NCBI GenBank assembly: GCA_964654825.1
Contig: CAZZKG010000027.1
Span: 1-47,486, forward strand
Reading direction: 5' to 3'
Length of the DNA stretch: 47,486 nt
Source of the DNA: CAZZKG01 sp964654825
GTDB taxonomy: Bacteria > Gemmatimonadota > CAZMKB01
The position numbers and the translations under genes were made by a program. Under the pieces are notes generated by a model. It saw only the letters and a list, made by a program, of their open reading frames with translations. It was not told the origin of the DNA and did no database searches. Shown piece after piece: positions 26,392-35,730 of the stretch (positions are counted from its first letter, which is position 1; each line of letters starts with the position of its first letter).

Positions 26392-26493
26392 CAGAAAACG
26401 TTTCCTTCCGATCTCAGAAGCGTGAAGGTATGTTGTCCCCGGCGAAAGATCAGTCACCGGATTGGGAGGTACGGTCGGGAATAACTCAATGTT

Positions 26494-26522
26494 TTGACCG
26501 GTAGCGTGTCAGGGATTATATT
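26494..26522 (+). promoter_or_regulatory. Promoter of the membrane sulfatase-fold gene
   Basis: TTGACC (26494-26499) and TATATT (26517-26522) are spaced by 17 nt, about 50 bases before the ATG at 26576. Confidence 0.7.
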
Positions 26523-26575
26523 ATTTCTGCGAGAAGCAAAACAGGGTCAATTACAAAACACCTGCAGATGGATCG

Positions 26576-28765
26576 ATGAAAAATCACGGATCAATTACCC
26601 GTTTCCTCTGGCCTTGGGTTGCCGGAGCGATCGCCCTAGCATCGATTGATCTGCTCTTCGGTAGCTGGTATTCCGTGCTGAGCAGTCCATCCTCTCATCT
26701 TGTGTCCCTGTTCTACGTCCCCGCAGCGTTTCTGCTGATCGCCTGTATCCCGGTCCTCCTCTCCACATTGTTCTCCCTGATACGCCCCGGCGTTTCCAGA
26801 ACGAAAGAGAAGACTCAAGCAGCGGGGGCGGCGCTATTCTATGCAGTAAGCGTCACGGCTCTCGGTACACTCGTTCTCCTCGATACGGAGTCGACCCGTC
26901 AACTGATCACCTACCCACGGGCTCCTATCGCGGCAGTTTTCACTATCGTTTTCCTGTTCACGGTGTGGCGTCTTTTTTTCGGGAGGGAGGCCCACCGGGA
27001 CAGGCTCATCTGCTCTTTATCAGCGTTAACGGCGAGCACATATATTTTCTTTCGGGTCTTGATGATCCTTCGAGACCACCCATCTCTCGTGATGCGGAGT
27101 GTTCGTGGTCTGGCCGTCAGTGTCGTTCTGATTCTTATTCTCTTTCTTGTCTTCCTGCTGATCAGGCGTATTGCTAAAGTGCTTTCTTCTCTCTTCTTCA
27201 TGCAGAAATTGTCCAACAGGATGAGATCAGTCATCTGGATCATCCTGGTGATTACTGCCGATGCTGTTCTCTCGTCTGTTCTCATTAAATATCATGAGCC
27301 CGCACTGGCTGCCACCGCCACTGATCGGCAAATACCCAATGTTGTTCTCATCGTTATGGACACAGCCCGTGCCGACCGCCTGTCGTGTCTCAACGAAAAC
27401 GCTCCCCCGACACCGGCGATAGACGGACTGGCTGCCGGTGGTATTCTTTTCGTTCATGATGTGTCTTCCGAACCGTGGACGATCCCTTCGCATGCGTCCA
27501 TGTTTACCGGTACCCACTCCCTGACGCACGGGGCCACCTGGCGAAAGCCCTACCTCGACGGCAGACTTCTGACCCTTGCAGAAGTACTCTCAGGTCTGGG
27601 ATACCGGACCTACGGCTTCTCGAACAACCCGGGGATTGGGACCGGGACCGGTTTCTCGAGAGGATTCGATCTCTTTATCGATGTGTGGAGGAAAAAGTAC
27701 AGACTCCCTTCCATGTATTCGAGAGCCCGGTACTGGCTCCTCTTCGTTCTGAAATACGAAGACAGTGGTGCGAGAAAGACGAACGAAATGATCTCCCGAC
27801 TGCTCGAGAGAGAACGCGCTCGACCCCTGTTCCTGTTCGTGAACTATATCGAGCCACACCTGAAGTACCGCCCCCCGCACCCGTATATCGATACCTACGC
27901 CGGCAGCGGAGAGACGGTTGAAAAAATGGTACGACTCGGTTTCCAGACGCTGTATGAGCTGCTGGCCGGTAAAGCTTCGATACAGAATGATGAGTGGGCT
28001 GTCCTCTCTAGACTTTACGACGCCGAGATTGCATATCTTGACAGCAGGATCGAAGAGCTCGTAAATGAACTGAGATCACTCGGATTATTCGAGAATACGA
28101 TTTTTGTCCTTACGTCCGATCACGGTGAGAATATCGGTGATCACAACCTGATCGATCATCAGTTCTCTATCCACGAGACACTGCTCCGGGTCCCGCTCAT
28201 CATTCATTACCCCGCAGGCCTCTCCGGCGGCAGGAGGGTAGACTCGCCGGTACAGACCCTGGACCTATTTCAAACCGTTATTTCCATGATTTCCCGTGTC
28301 GACAGTACATCTCATGCAGGTGCGACGGACGACCTGCTCGAACGGGCCGTGTCGCAGGCGCAGGGTGTGGACCTCACCGCGGTTGCAGCCGGTGACAGCA
28401 GTCGTTCGTTCGTCTTCTCCGAGTACTACCACTCCGCGAAGTACCTGAAGGTCCTGAAGAAACATAACCCCGATGTAGAGTTCCCTTCCATTCTGTCGGA
28501 AGACCTGTTCGCGTTGACAGCCGGAGAGCACAAACTGGTGAGGTCTTCGGGCGGTTCGAGGTTCCTCTATGACCTGGAAGCCGATCCTCATGAACGGGAA
28601 GACATTGCAGACGATAATCCCTCCCTGGTCGACTCTCTCGATCAGATACTCAGTGAGTGGACAGCCTCACTTCCGAAGAGCACGTTCGAAGGAGATACCC
28701 TGCAGGCCGGGATCGATTCTGAAACCAGACAGATGCTCAAGGACCTGGGCTACCTTGTCGATTGA
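26576..28765 (+). CDS. Membrane-anchored sulfatase/phosphatase-superfamily enzyme
   Basis: The 729-residue product has about seven N-terminal transmembrane segments (residues about 10-245), then an extracytoplasmic alkaline-phosphatase-superfamily domain. Metal ligands appear in VVLIVMDTARADRL and LTSDHGENIGDHN. The nucleophile position, normally Cys or Ser in C/S-x-P-S-R of true sulfatases, is Thr302 in EPWTIPSHASMFTG. This argues against formylglycine-dependent sulfatase activity and for a transferase or hydrolase of the phosphoglycerol or phosphoethanolamine type, acting on envelope polymers or lipids. The topology also resembles such transferases. The substrate is unknown. It ends in a convergent 16-base overlap with the TrmH-family gene. 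Confidence 0.85.
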   Translation: MKNHGSITRFLWPWVAGAIALASIDLLFGSWYSVLSSPSSHLVSLFYVPAAFLLIACIPVLLSTLFSLIRPGVSRTKEKTQAAGAALFYAVSVTALGTLVLLDTESTRQLITYPRAPIAAVFTIVFLFTVWRLFFGREAHRDRLICSLSALTASTYIFFRVLMILRDHPSLVMRSVRGLAVSVVLILILFLVFLLIRRIAKVLSSLFFMQKLSNRMRSVIWIILVITADAVLSSVLIKYHEPALAATATDRQIPNVVLIVMDTARADRLSCLNENAPPTPAIDGLAAGGILFVHDVSSEPWTIPSHASMFTGTHSLTHGATWRKPYLDGRLLTLAEVLSGLGYRTYGFSNNPGIGTGTGFSRGFDLFIDVWRKKYRLPSMYSRARYWLLFVLKYEDSGARKTNEMISRLLERERARPLFLFVNYIEPHLKYRPPHPYIDTYAGSGETVEKMVRLGFQTLYELLAGKASIQNDEWAVLSRLYDAEIAYLDSRIEELVNELRSLGLFENTIFVLTSDHGENIGDHNLIDHQFSIHETLLRVPLIIHYPAGLSGGRRVDSPVQTLDLFQTVISMISRVDSTSHAGATDDLLERAVSQAQGVDLTAVAAGDSSRSFVFSEYYHSAKYLKVLKKHNPDVEFPSILSEDLFALTAGEHKLVRSSGGSRFLYDLEADPHEREDIADDNPSLVDSLDQILSEWTASLPKSTFEGDTLQAGIDSETRQMLKDLGYLVD

Positions 28766-29565
28766 CGTTCGCTCCCCCACTGTCTCCTGATCTCATAGCC
28801 GCAGATGCCAAACGCGATGCCGACATTCAGAGAATTCTTCCAGCCATAGACCGGTATCTGCACCGCTCCCGACACCTTCGACAGGATGTTACCGCTCAAT
28901 CCGAACTTCTCATTGCCGAGGAGGAGAGCGCATGGCCTCGGGAAGGAAAACGAGTAGATCGAAGGGGCGTCCTTCACCGTCTCGAGTGCGATCACCGGTG
29001 TCTCTGACTGTTTCATGAGGTCGAGGGCCTCTTCGGTTTCCCGGCAATACTCCCAGGCAATGAAATGGTCGGCCCCCATGGCTGTTTTTCCGGTTTTGTA
29101 AGAATCGGGTGTTGGAGCGTATCCGCAGAGAATGATCTTCTCGGCAGCGATACACTCCGCGGTCCGGAAGACACTTCCGACATTATAGGTAGACCTGAGG
29201 TTCTCAACGATGACCGTGAGAGGGATCTTCTCTGTAATTCCGGAATGTCCGTCCAGATCGGAGATGAGGAAGTCCGGATCGGTGAGATTGAGACCGTACT
29301 TTCTTTCGATCGGCACCATTACCGAAAGAAACGCCTGCAGGTTCATATTTGCGTAGTTTCTCCCGGAGAGCTGATAGAGCCAGTGGAGGCTGGATTTGGG
29401 ATGGTCTTTCAGGATCGATAAGTGTTCGGTCAGCTTCTCGAGAAGGAGCAGCCTTTCTTTCTCATCCTGCCAGGAAGACTCGATTTCATGAATAATCTTG
29501 ATCAGCTTGAAGTAGACCTGTCTTTCGGTCAGCCTGAGCAGGCCTTTTCTGAAACGAACATCCAT
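28750..29565 (-). CDS. TrmH/SpoU family RNA 2'-O-methyltransferase
   Basis: The 271-residue protein shows the three SPOUT motifs: ENLRSTYNVGSVFRTAECI (motif 1), CALLLGNEKFGLSG (motif 2, the SAM-binding knot) and VQIPVYGWKNSLNVGIAFGICGYEI (motif 3). These enzymes methylate ribose 2'-OH groups in tRNA or rRNA with S-adenosylmethionine. The N-terminal 120 residues (DVRFRKGLLRLTERQ and on) form an alpha-helical extension that is not the usual L7Ae-like substrate domain, so the target cannot be assigned. The start lies 5 bases after the metG stop, linking it to a tRNA-charging gene. Confidence 0.9.
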   Translation of the reverse strand: MDVRFRKGLLRLTERQVYFKLIKIIHEIESSWQDEKERLLLLEKLTEHLSILKDHPKSSLHWLYQLSGRNYANMNLQAFLSVMVPIERKYGLNLTDPDFLISDLDGHSGITEKIPLTVIVENLRSTYNVGSVFRTAECIAAEKIILCGYAPTPDSYKTGKTAMGADHFIAWEYCRETEEALDLMKQSETPVIALETVKDAPSIYSFSFPRPCALLLGNEKFGLSGNILSKVSGAVQIPVYGWKNSLNVGIAFGICGYEIRRQWGSERQSTR

Positions 29566-29570
29566 GCCTG

Positions 29571-31595
29571 TTACCGGATTCTCTGCCCTGGTTTTGCTCC
29601 CGTGTCGGGGGAGAGGAGAAACAGTTCGGTGTCACCTTCTCCGGCGGCGAGCAGCATTCCTTCAGAAGTACCGAATTTCATCTTTCTCGGCTCGAGGTTG
29701 ACGACCACCACGATCTTTCTGCCGATGAGGTCTTCCGGTCTGTACGCTCTTTTAATACCGGCGATGATCTCCCTGGTCCCCGAGCCGATCGATATCTTCA
29801 GTCTCACGAGTTTTTCGGATTCAGTGATCTCCTCTGCCTCGATGACCTCCGCCACGCGAAGGTCGATTTTGAGGAAATCATCAAATCCGATCATTTCTGC
29901 AACCGGTTCGATCTCTTCCATAGGAGCCTCTCCCTTCGATTCGGCGCTTGATTCGGAGGAGAATTCCTTCGAGTCCTCATTTATCCTCTCGATCCATTCT
30001 TTCTCGATTCTCACTGCGAGATGCTTGAATTCACTGATCCGGTGGTCCTGGAGGTCATCACCGATTGAGTTCCACGTGAATTCCTCTTCGTTGAACAGTT
30101 CTTCGACGTCCCTGATGTACCCGGGCAGGATCGGTTTGAGGTAAACGGCAATGATCCGGAAAAGCGACAGGACGGTGCTCAGAACCGGCCTGGTTGCCTC
30201 GGGATCGGTTTTAATCGATTTCCAGGGCTCACTTGTGTCGAAGTACCTGTTCGCCGCATCTGCGATATTCCTGATCTCCACCATCACCTTGGAGAACTCA
30301 CGGTTTTCATAGTGTCCGGCTATAGCCGACGACTTCTGCCTGGCTGCTTCCACGAGCTGCGTGCCATCGCCTGAGAGGGGGCCGATCACGCCATCGATCC
30401 TGTTCAGCATCTGAGCGCCCCGGGATGCGAGGTTGGTGATTTTCCCGAGCAGATCGGAATTGACCCGCTGAATGAAATCATCAAAATTCAGGTCTATGTC
30501 ATCCATGGAGGGAGTCATCTTACAGGCGTAATAGTACCTGAGATAGAGAGGATCGAGATGATCGATGTATGTCCTGGCCTTGATGAACGTACCCTTCGAC
30601 TTGCTCATCTTCTCCCCGTTCACGGTCAGAAAACCGTGGACGAAAATCTGGTCGGGTGTTTTAAACTCCGCGTTGTGGAGCATCGCAGGCCAGAAGAGCG
30701 TGTGAAAATAGACGATGTCCTTACCGATGAAATGATAGAGCTCGGTGTCGCCCTCCTTCCAGAACTCGGAAAAATCCCTGTTGTTACGACTGCACCAGTT
30801 CATCGTCGATGACATGTAGCCGACCGGAGCATCCAGCCAGACATAGAAATACTTATCACGGTATCCGGGGATCCGGAATCCGAAGTATGGGGCGTCTCTC
30901 GAGATGTCCCAGTCCCTGAGGTCAGTCTGCAGCCACTCATTGAGCTTGTTCGTAACTTCCCTGGAGGTATGAGTTTTCACCCATCCTGTGAGAAATTCCC
31001 TGAAGTGATTCAGGATGAAAAAGAGATGCTCGCTGTCTTTTTCGATGGGTGGCTGACCGCACACCGCGCATTTAGGGTCGATCAGTTCGAAAGAGGAATA
31101 GGTGGCGCTGCAGACATCACACGAGTCTCCGTACTGATTTATTGCTCCGCATCGCGGGCAGGTACCGGTCACGAAACGATCCGGGAGAAACATCTCATCA
31201 TGCTCGCAGTAGGACTGCTTGATGGTCCTCTTTTCGATGTGGCCTTTTTCGAGCATGGCTCTGAAGATGATTTCCGAAAGTTCTTTGTTCTCCGGACTGT
31301 TGGTCGAATAGTAGTTGTCGAAGGCAATCTGAAAATCGGTAAAATCTTCGATGTGTCTCCTGAGATACTCATCGATCAATTCTTCCGGTGAGATGCCCCG
31401 TCTGTTGGCGCTGATCATCACCGGCGTCCCGTGCGTATCCGCCGCGCAGATGTAGAGGCATTCGTGACCCCTCATTTTCTGAAATCGTACCCAGAAATCG
31501 GTCTGCAGATATTCCACCAGATGGCCGAGGTGGATGTCCCCGTTAGCATAGGGTAGGGCGGCAGTGACGAGGATTTTTCGCTTTACTGTTTTCAT
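29571..31595 (-). CDS. metG: Methionyl-tRNA synthetase
   Basis: MetRS charges initiator and elongator tRNA-Met. The 674-residue product carries the HIGH-type motif PYANGDIHLGHL (about 14-25), the zinc knuckles CPRC, CDVC and CAVC in the insert, and the KMSKSKGTF loop (about 335). The C-terminal 105 residues form the Trbp111/EMAP-like tRNA-binding domain (DFLKIDLRVAEVIEAEEI to RKMKFGTSEGMLLAA), so this is the long E. coli-like form. It heads an operon with the TrmH-family gene. The ATG is preceded by a weak GAAAG site. Confidence 0.97.
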   Translation of the reverse strand: MKTVKRKILVTAALPYANGDIHLGHLVEYLQTDFWVRFQKMRGHECLYICAADTHGTPVMISANRRGISPEELIDEYLRRHIEDFTDFQIAFDNYYSTNSPENKELSEIIFRAMLEKGHIEKRTIKQSYCEHDEMFLPDRFVTGTCPRCGAINQYGDSCDVCSATYSSFELIDPKCAVCGQPPIEKDSEHLFFILNHFREFLTGWVKTHTSREVTNKLNEWLQTDLRDWDISRDAPYFGFRIPGYRDKYFYVWLDAPVGYMSSTMNWCSRNNRDFSEFWKEGDTELYHFIGKDIVYFHTLFWPAMLHNAEFKTPDQIFVHGFLTVNGEKMSKSKGTFIKARTYIDHLDPLYLRYYYACKMTPSMDDIDLNFDDFIQRVNSDLLGKITNLASRGAQMLNRIDGVIGPLSGDGTQLVEAARQKSSAIAGHYENREFSKVMVEIRNIADAANRYFDTSEPWKSIKTDPEATRPVLSTVLSLFRIIAVYLKPILPGYIRDVEELFNEEEFTWNSIGDDLQDHRISEFKHLAVRIEKEWIERINEDSKEFSSESSAESKGEAPMEEIEPVAEMIGFDDFLKIDLRVAEVIEAEEITESEKLVRLKISIGSGTREIIAGIKRAYRPEDLIGRKIVVVVNLEPRKMKFGTSEGMLLAAGEGDTELFLLSPDTGAKPGQRIR

Positions 31596-31661
31596 GCGAT
31601 CTTTCAGGCAGAATGTCCATATCAGGAGGGTATTCCACCACCGTCAGTTTTCAATCCATCT

Positions 31662-31690
31662 AAAATATACCGGGAGTGAATAGTAATCAA
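31662..31690 (-). promoter_or_regulatory. Promoter of metG
   Basis: On the minus strand TTGATT (31685-31690) and TATTTT (31662-31667) are spaced by 17 nt, 67 bases before the metG start. Confidence 0.55.
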
Positions 31691-31724
31691 GAGCCTTTCT
31701 CTTCCCTATATATCTCTTTTCCGC

Positions 31725-31753
31725 TTGCGAAAGCTTCAGACTTCTGGTAATAT
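31725..31753 (+). promoter_or_regulatory. Promoter of the GT-C glycosyltransferase gene
   Basis: TTGCGA (31725-31730) and TAATAT (31748-31753) are spaced by 17 nt, about 95 bases ahead of the start. It is divergent from the metG promoter 35 bases away. Confidence 0.5.
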
Positions 31754-31847
31754 TTTTCTGTGAATCTTTTTTATTGTAAGAGTAACGTGATATTTATCCA
31801 TCATCACATGGGGACTCGCGGTCCATCTTCGTATCCATCCATTAAAC

Positions 31848-33638
31848 GTGAAAACAAAACAACAGACGATATTACTCACGGCGATACTTCTAACCGGCCT
31901 GGTCCTCCGGTTCCTTGCCGCCGATTCCTACTGGAAATGGTATGACACAACCTTCCCCGGTTCGTGGCGTATTTCAAAACTTGTCCTGAGCCATGACGGT
32001 CAACAGTATATCCATCAGGCGCGTCCGGACACCTGGAGGAGCTCTCATACCTATTACCAGCAATGGGAAAACAGGCCCTATTATCGTCCACCGCTCGCTT
32101 CCTATTATTTCAAGTATCTCTTTCAGGCGAGCTCGTTCGACCGCTTGGCCGTTTCGACCGTCCAGTCGCTGCTCGCCGCGGGCGCATATCTGTTTCTCTA
32201 CCTGCTGACCGCGCAGATGTTCAGCCGCCGTGTAGCCGTTGTTTCGCTGCTCGTTCTCATGATCCATCCGGTCCTGATATTCTATGACACTTCTTTTGAA
32301 GATTCTCCACTCGCCCTGTTCCTGCTCTCGGCGACTCTCTACACGATTGTCCGGCCATGGGGAAGGGAGCGGCGGCGGTGGATCCTGTCAGGTATCCTGA
32401 TGGGTTTGACACTGTTGGTCCGGCCGAACCTGGTGATCGTTTTCTTCTGTCTGGCACTGTATTCATGGTTACTCAACCGGAAGGGACGTGTGGTGAGTAT
32501 TCTCCAGTTCTCCCTGCCGGTGCTGATCCTGCTGTCTTTTCCCATATGGCACAACTACCGGATATCCGGAAGACTCTCCTTCGTCACCGACACCTCTGGA
32601 GAGAATCTGTTCTGGGGAAACAATGCCCATCCGGAATACCGGATAACCACACAGGGTTTCTGGCGGATACCGTTTGTCGATCAGGGTAACCCGGCAAAGC
32701 TCCTGTTCGATACAGCCCGAGAAGAATCCGGGGAGAGATCCCTCGATCGTGCGTTACGGGCAGCCGTTCTGGGATATGTGAGAGAAAACCCGCTCCAGGC
32801 CGGATACGGACTGCTCAAGAAAGCACTCCGACACATGTCCAACTACGAATTTCCCCGCAATCGGAATTTTTCCTGGTTGCGTACCAGCTCTCCTCCATTC
32901 CGTCTCCCTCTGATTCCTTATTCGGTCCTCGCCGCTCTCGCGCTCCTCGGATGGGTACTGGTTTTCCCCCGTACACGTCCAATGTTTATACTGCTTGCTC
33001 CCTGGATCTGTGCCTTTCTCGTCGAGGTGATCTTTTTCAATGCCAGCCGATACCGTGCAATGGGAATTCCTTTTCTGGTTCCCCTCGCAGTGGTGGGAGC
33101 TCTTTCATTACACGGTGAACTGGTTCGTCGCAAATGGAGTCGTGGTCTGGCTGCAGGTCTGTTGCTGGTTCTGTTCTTTCTCGCAGGACAGTTCAGTGTA
33201 GCGCCAGAGGAAAAACGAGCATATGTATCTGCGAGTTATTACAAGGCTGCCATGCTGGAATCGTATGCGGAACCGGACGGGAGATTTCGCCTGATCAGTG
33301 AAAACCGTTTTACCCGCAATTTGCTGAAAGCTCTGGAGTACACTCCCGACAATCTGGATGCCTACAGCATGTACACGAAGTACCTGATTATCAGCGGACG
33401 CAGTCGGGAGGTCGCCAGAAACCTCCGGGAACGAAGAGAGCGATGCCACGAAGGAGACATTCTCTGCCGCGAAGTATGTGCTTCTCTGGAGAAATTCCTG
33501 AAACGTTTCAATGACGGCCAGAACAGCAGTCTTCCTCTATCTCCGGCGCACTTATCACTGCAGAAAAAGGCTTTCTTAGACCACAGCCCCCCGCGCGTGG
33601 GTGCGGAGCTACCTCTAACAGAATATTCATCCGGTTGA
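31848..33638 (+). CDS. GT-C/family 39-like membrane glycosyltransferase
   Basis: The 596-residue product is a polytopic membrane protein with about ten hydrophobic segments. An N-terminal segment is followed by a periplasmic loop (SHDGQQYIHQARPDTWRSS) containing an acidic residue next to an aromatic stretch, as in ArnT and PMT_2-type enzymes that use polyprenyl-phosphate sugars. RRRWILSGILMGLTLLVRPNLVIVFF is a typical GT39 core segment. A soluble C-terminal tail of about 130 residues follows the last helices. It probably glycosylates envelope lipids or proteins. The start is a GTG (31848) without a clear ribosome-binding site, so the exact start is uncertain. Confidence 0.8.
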   Translation: MKTKQQTILLTAILLTGLVLRFLAADSYWKWYDTTFPGSWRISKLVLSHDGQQYIHQARPDTWRSSHTYYQQWENRPYYRPPLASYYFKYLFQASSFDRLAVSTVQSLLAAGAYLFLYLLTAQMFSRRVAVVSLLVLMIHPVLIFYDTSFEDSPLALFLLSATLYTIVRPWGRERRRWILSGILMGLTLLVRPNLVIVFFCLALYSWLLNRKGRVVSILQFSLPVLILLSFPIWHNYRISGRLSFVTDTSGENLFWGNNAHPEYRITTQGFWRIPFVDQGNPAKLLFDTAREESGERSLDRALRAAVLGYVRENPLQAGYGLLKKALRHMSNYEFPRNRNFSWLRTSSPPFRLPLIPYSVLAALALLGWVLVFPRTRPMFILLAPWICAFLVEVIFFNASRYRAMGIPFLVPLAVVGALSLHGELVRRKWSRGLAAGLLLVLFFLAGQFSVAPEEKRAYVSASYYKAAMLESYAEPDGRFRLISENRFTRNLLKALEYTPDNLDAYSMYTKYLIISGRSREVARNLRERRERCHEGDILCREVCASLEKFLKRFNDGQNSSLPLSPAHLSLQKKAFLDHSPPRVGAELPLTEYSSG

Positions 33639-33766
33639 GATGGATGAAACTCCGGATTGCAGCGAAAAACACATCCCGTAAATCTTTTCAAAATAATAGC
33701 CAGCACTTATTATTTTATGCTTATGAATATCTCACTCTTTCGTCCTTCCGGACTCGGGATCAGGAT

Positions 33767-35689
33767 ATGATTCGGCTCGACAATGTGCATGTAACCTTCG
33801 GCGGCCAGGTTGTTTTTGCCGGTGTAAACTGGCAGGCGAAAGACAATGACCGCGTCGGCCTGGTGGGCCCGAACGGGTCGGGCAAATCGACACTTCTGAA
33901 GATGATCACAGGGGAAATGCGTCCGGATCGGGGCGAGGTGATCATTCCGAAAAATGCCACTCCCGGTTACATGCCGCAGGAACTCGTCTTACTAAGGGGC
34001 AACACTGTCTTCGATGAAGTGCACTCTGTTTTCGACGAGGTTTTGCAGATCCAGGACAGGATGCGTGAGCTCGAACAATCTCTTGCCAGTGACGATCCCG
34101 AATCACGGGATTACCAGCGAATACTCGATGAGTACGGTCATCTCCAGGAGAGATTCGAATCGCTGGACGGATACCGGGTCGAGGCGAAGGTAGGAGAAGT
34201 ACTCGATGGCCTCGGGTTCCACCGGTCGGAATGGGACAGATCGGTCGAAGAGTTCAGCGGCGGCTGGCAGATGCGGATGGTCCTGGCCAGGTTGCTTCTC
34301 TCCAAACCGGATGTCCTGCTCCTCGACGAGCCCACCAATCATCTGGATCTCGAGACCAGAAACTGGCTCGAAGATTATCTCGAAGATTATCCGGGTACGA
34401 TAATCCTGGTTTCTCACGACAGATACTTTCTCGATCGGGTGACGCATCGTATAACGGAGATCGAGCACGGCGTGATGACCGACTATTACGCCACCTACTC
34501 CGGTTACCTGAAAGAGAAGGAAGAACGGTACGAGCGGCTGAAGGCACAGGTAAAAAGACAGCAGGAGAGCATCAAAAGCACACAGGCGTTCATCAACAAG
34601 TCACGCTACGACAAGCGCCGGGCAGCGCTCGTCCAGAGCAGAATCAAAATGCTCGACAAGATGGAAATCATCACCTTGCCGCCGCGGCCGAAAAAAATTC
34701 ATTTTCGGTTTCCGGATCCTCCCCGCAGTGGTCGCGTTGTGGTGGAACTGAGGAACATCAAAAAATCGTACGGACCAATCGACGTGTTTCGAGATATCGA
34801 CCTGATTGTCGAACGTGGTGATCGAATCGCCCTGGTGGGTCCCAATGGTGCTGGCAAATCCACACTGGTGCGGATACTCGCGGGTACAGAGCCATCTGAT
34901 CGAGGCGAGGTTACATATGGACACAACGTGCGACTGCGTTTCATGGATCAGGAGGTGACCTCGTCACTGCGCATGGACAGCCTTGTCCTCGAGGAATTAC
35001 AGGAGGCGGCCCCTTTTGACATCTTACCCCAGGTCCGCAGCCTGCTCGGTGCGTTCCTGTTCTCAGGGGACGATGTTCACAAGAAGATTTCCGTATTGAG
35101 CGGTGGAGAGAAAAGCAGGTTGGCGATCGCGAAGATGCTTCTCGAACCCGCGAACCTGCTGCTCCTCGATGAGCCGACAAACCATCTCGACATATTTTCG
35201 CAGGAGATACTCCTTTCGGCACTCGAGCGTTTTTCAGGGACGATCGTCTTCGTGTCTCACGAAAGATATTTCATCAACAAGCTTGCCCGGAAAATAATCG
35301 ATGTCGATCAGGGTCGATTAAAGGTGTATTCCGGTAACTACGAGGATTTCCTGGCGAAGAAAGCCGAGGAGACTCCCCGACCGGTCGTATTGCAGAGAAA
35401 ACCTGACAAATCGAAGCAGAAAGAAGCAACGCGTGAGGCCCGCGAGAAACGCAAGACGGCTGCGAGAATGAAAAAAAAGAGAATACAGCAGATATCCGAT
35501 CTTGAAAAAACAATCCAAGACGCCGAAGCGGGGCTGAAGGAAGTCGAGGCCCGCCTGGCGGACCCCGGATTGTACAAAGAGGGGGAGAAGGCCAGGGAGC
35601 TGGTGACACGACATAAAGAGTTGCGCTCCGAACTCGAGAGGTTGTACGATTTGTGGGTCGACATGGAAGGGGAGGGAAATCCGGGTTGA
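33767..35689 (+). CDS. ABC-F family ATP-binding protein
   Basis: ABC-F proteins bind the ribosome and act on translation rather than transport. The frame is open from 33635, but the ATG at 33767, preceded by a GGATCAGGA element, starts the first domain directly (MIRLDNVHVTFGG) and gives 640 residues. Both nucleotide domains are complete, with Walker A motifs GPNGSGKST (about 36) and GPNGAGKST (about 360), signatures FSGGWQMRM and LSGGEKSRL, and Walker B motifs DVLLLDEPTNHLDL and LLLLDEPTNHLD. The linker (about 240-310) is charged and helical. The C-terminus is a coiled coil (EAGLKEVEARLADPG). No membrane segments are present. It is distinct from the Uup-type gene at 39640-41538. Confidence 0.9.
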   Translation: MIRLDNVHVTFGGQVVFAGVNWQAKDNDRVGLVGPNGSGKSTLLKMITGEMRPDRGEVIIPKNATPGYMPQELVLLRGNTVFDEVHSVFDEVLQIQDRMRELEQSLASDDPESRDYQRILDEYGHLQERFESLDGYRVEAKVGEVLDGLGFHRSEWDRSVEEFSGGWQMRMVLARLLLSKPDVLLLDEPTNHLDLETRNWLEDYLEDYPGTIILVSHDRYFLDRVTHRITEIEHGVMTDYYATYSGYLKEKEERYERLKAQVKRQQESIKSTQAFINKSRYDKRRAALVQSRIKMLDKMEIITLPPRPKKIHFRFPDPPRSGRVVVELRNIKKSYGPIDVFRDIDLIVERGDRIALVGPNGAGKSTLVRILAGTEPSDRGEVTYGHNVRLRFMDQEVTSSLRMDSLVLEELQEAAPFDILPQVRSLLGAFLFSGDDVHKKISVLSGGEKSRLAIAKMLLEPANLLLLDEPTNHLDIFSQEILLSALERFSGTIVFVSHERYFINKLARKIIDVDQGRLKVYSGNYEDFLAKKAEETPRPVVLQRKPDKSKQKEATREAREKRKTAARMKKKRIQQISDLEKTIQDAEAGLKEVEARLADPGLYKEGEKARELVTRHKELRSELERLYDLWVDMEGEGNPG

Positions 35690-35730
35690 TGGGGATTTGT
35701 CGGCAGGGTTTTATTTCGAGGTTACTCACC

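Noticed and set aside
26576..28765. Annotation as a formylglycine-type arylsulfatase
   Set aside because: The nucleophile position is Thr302 and the C/S-x-P-S-R motif is not met.
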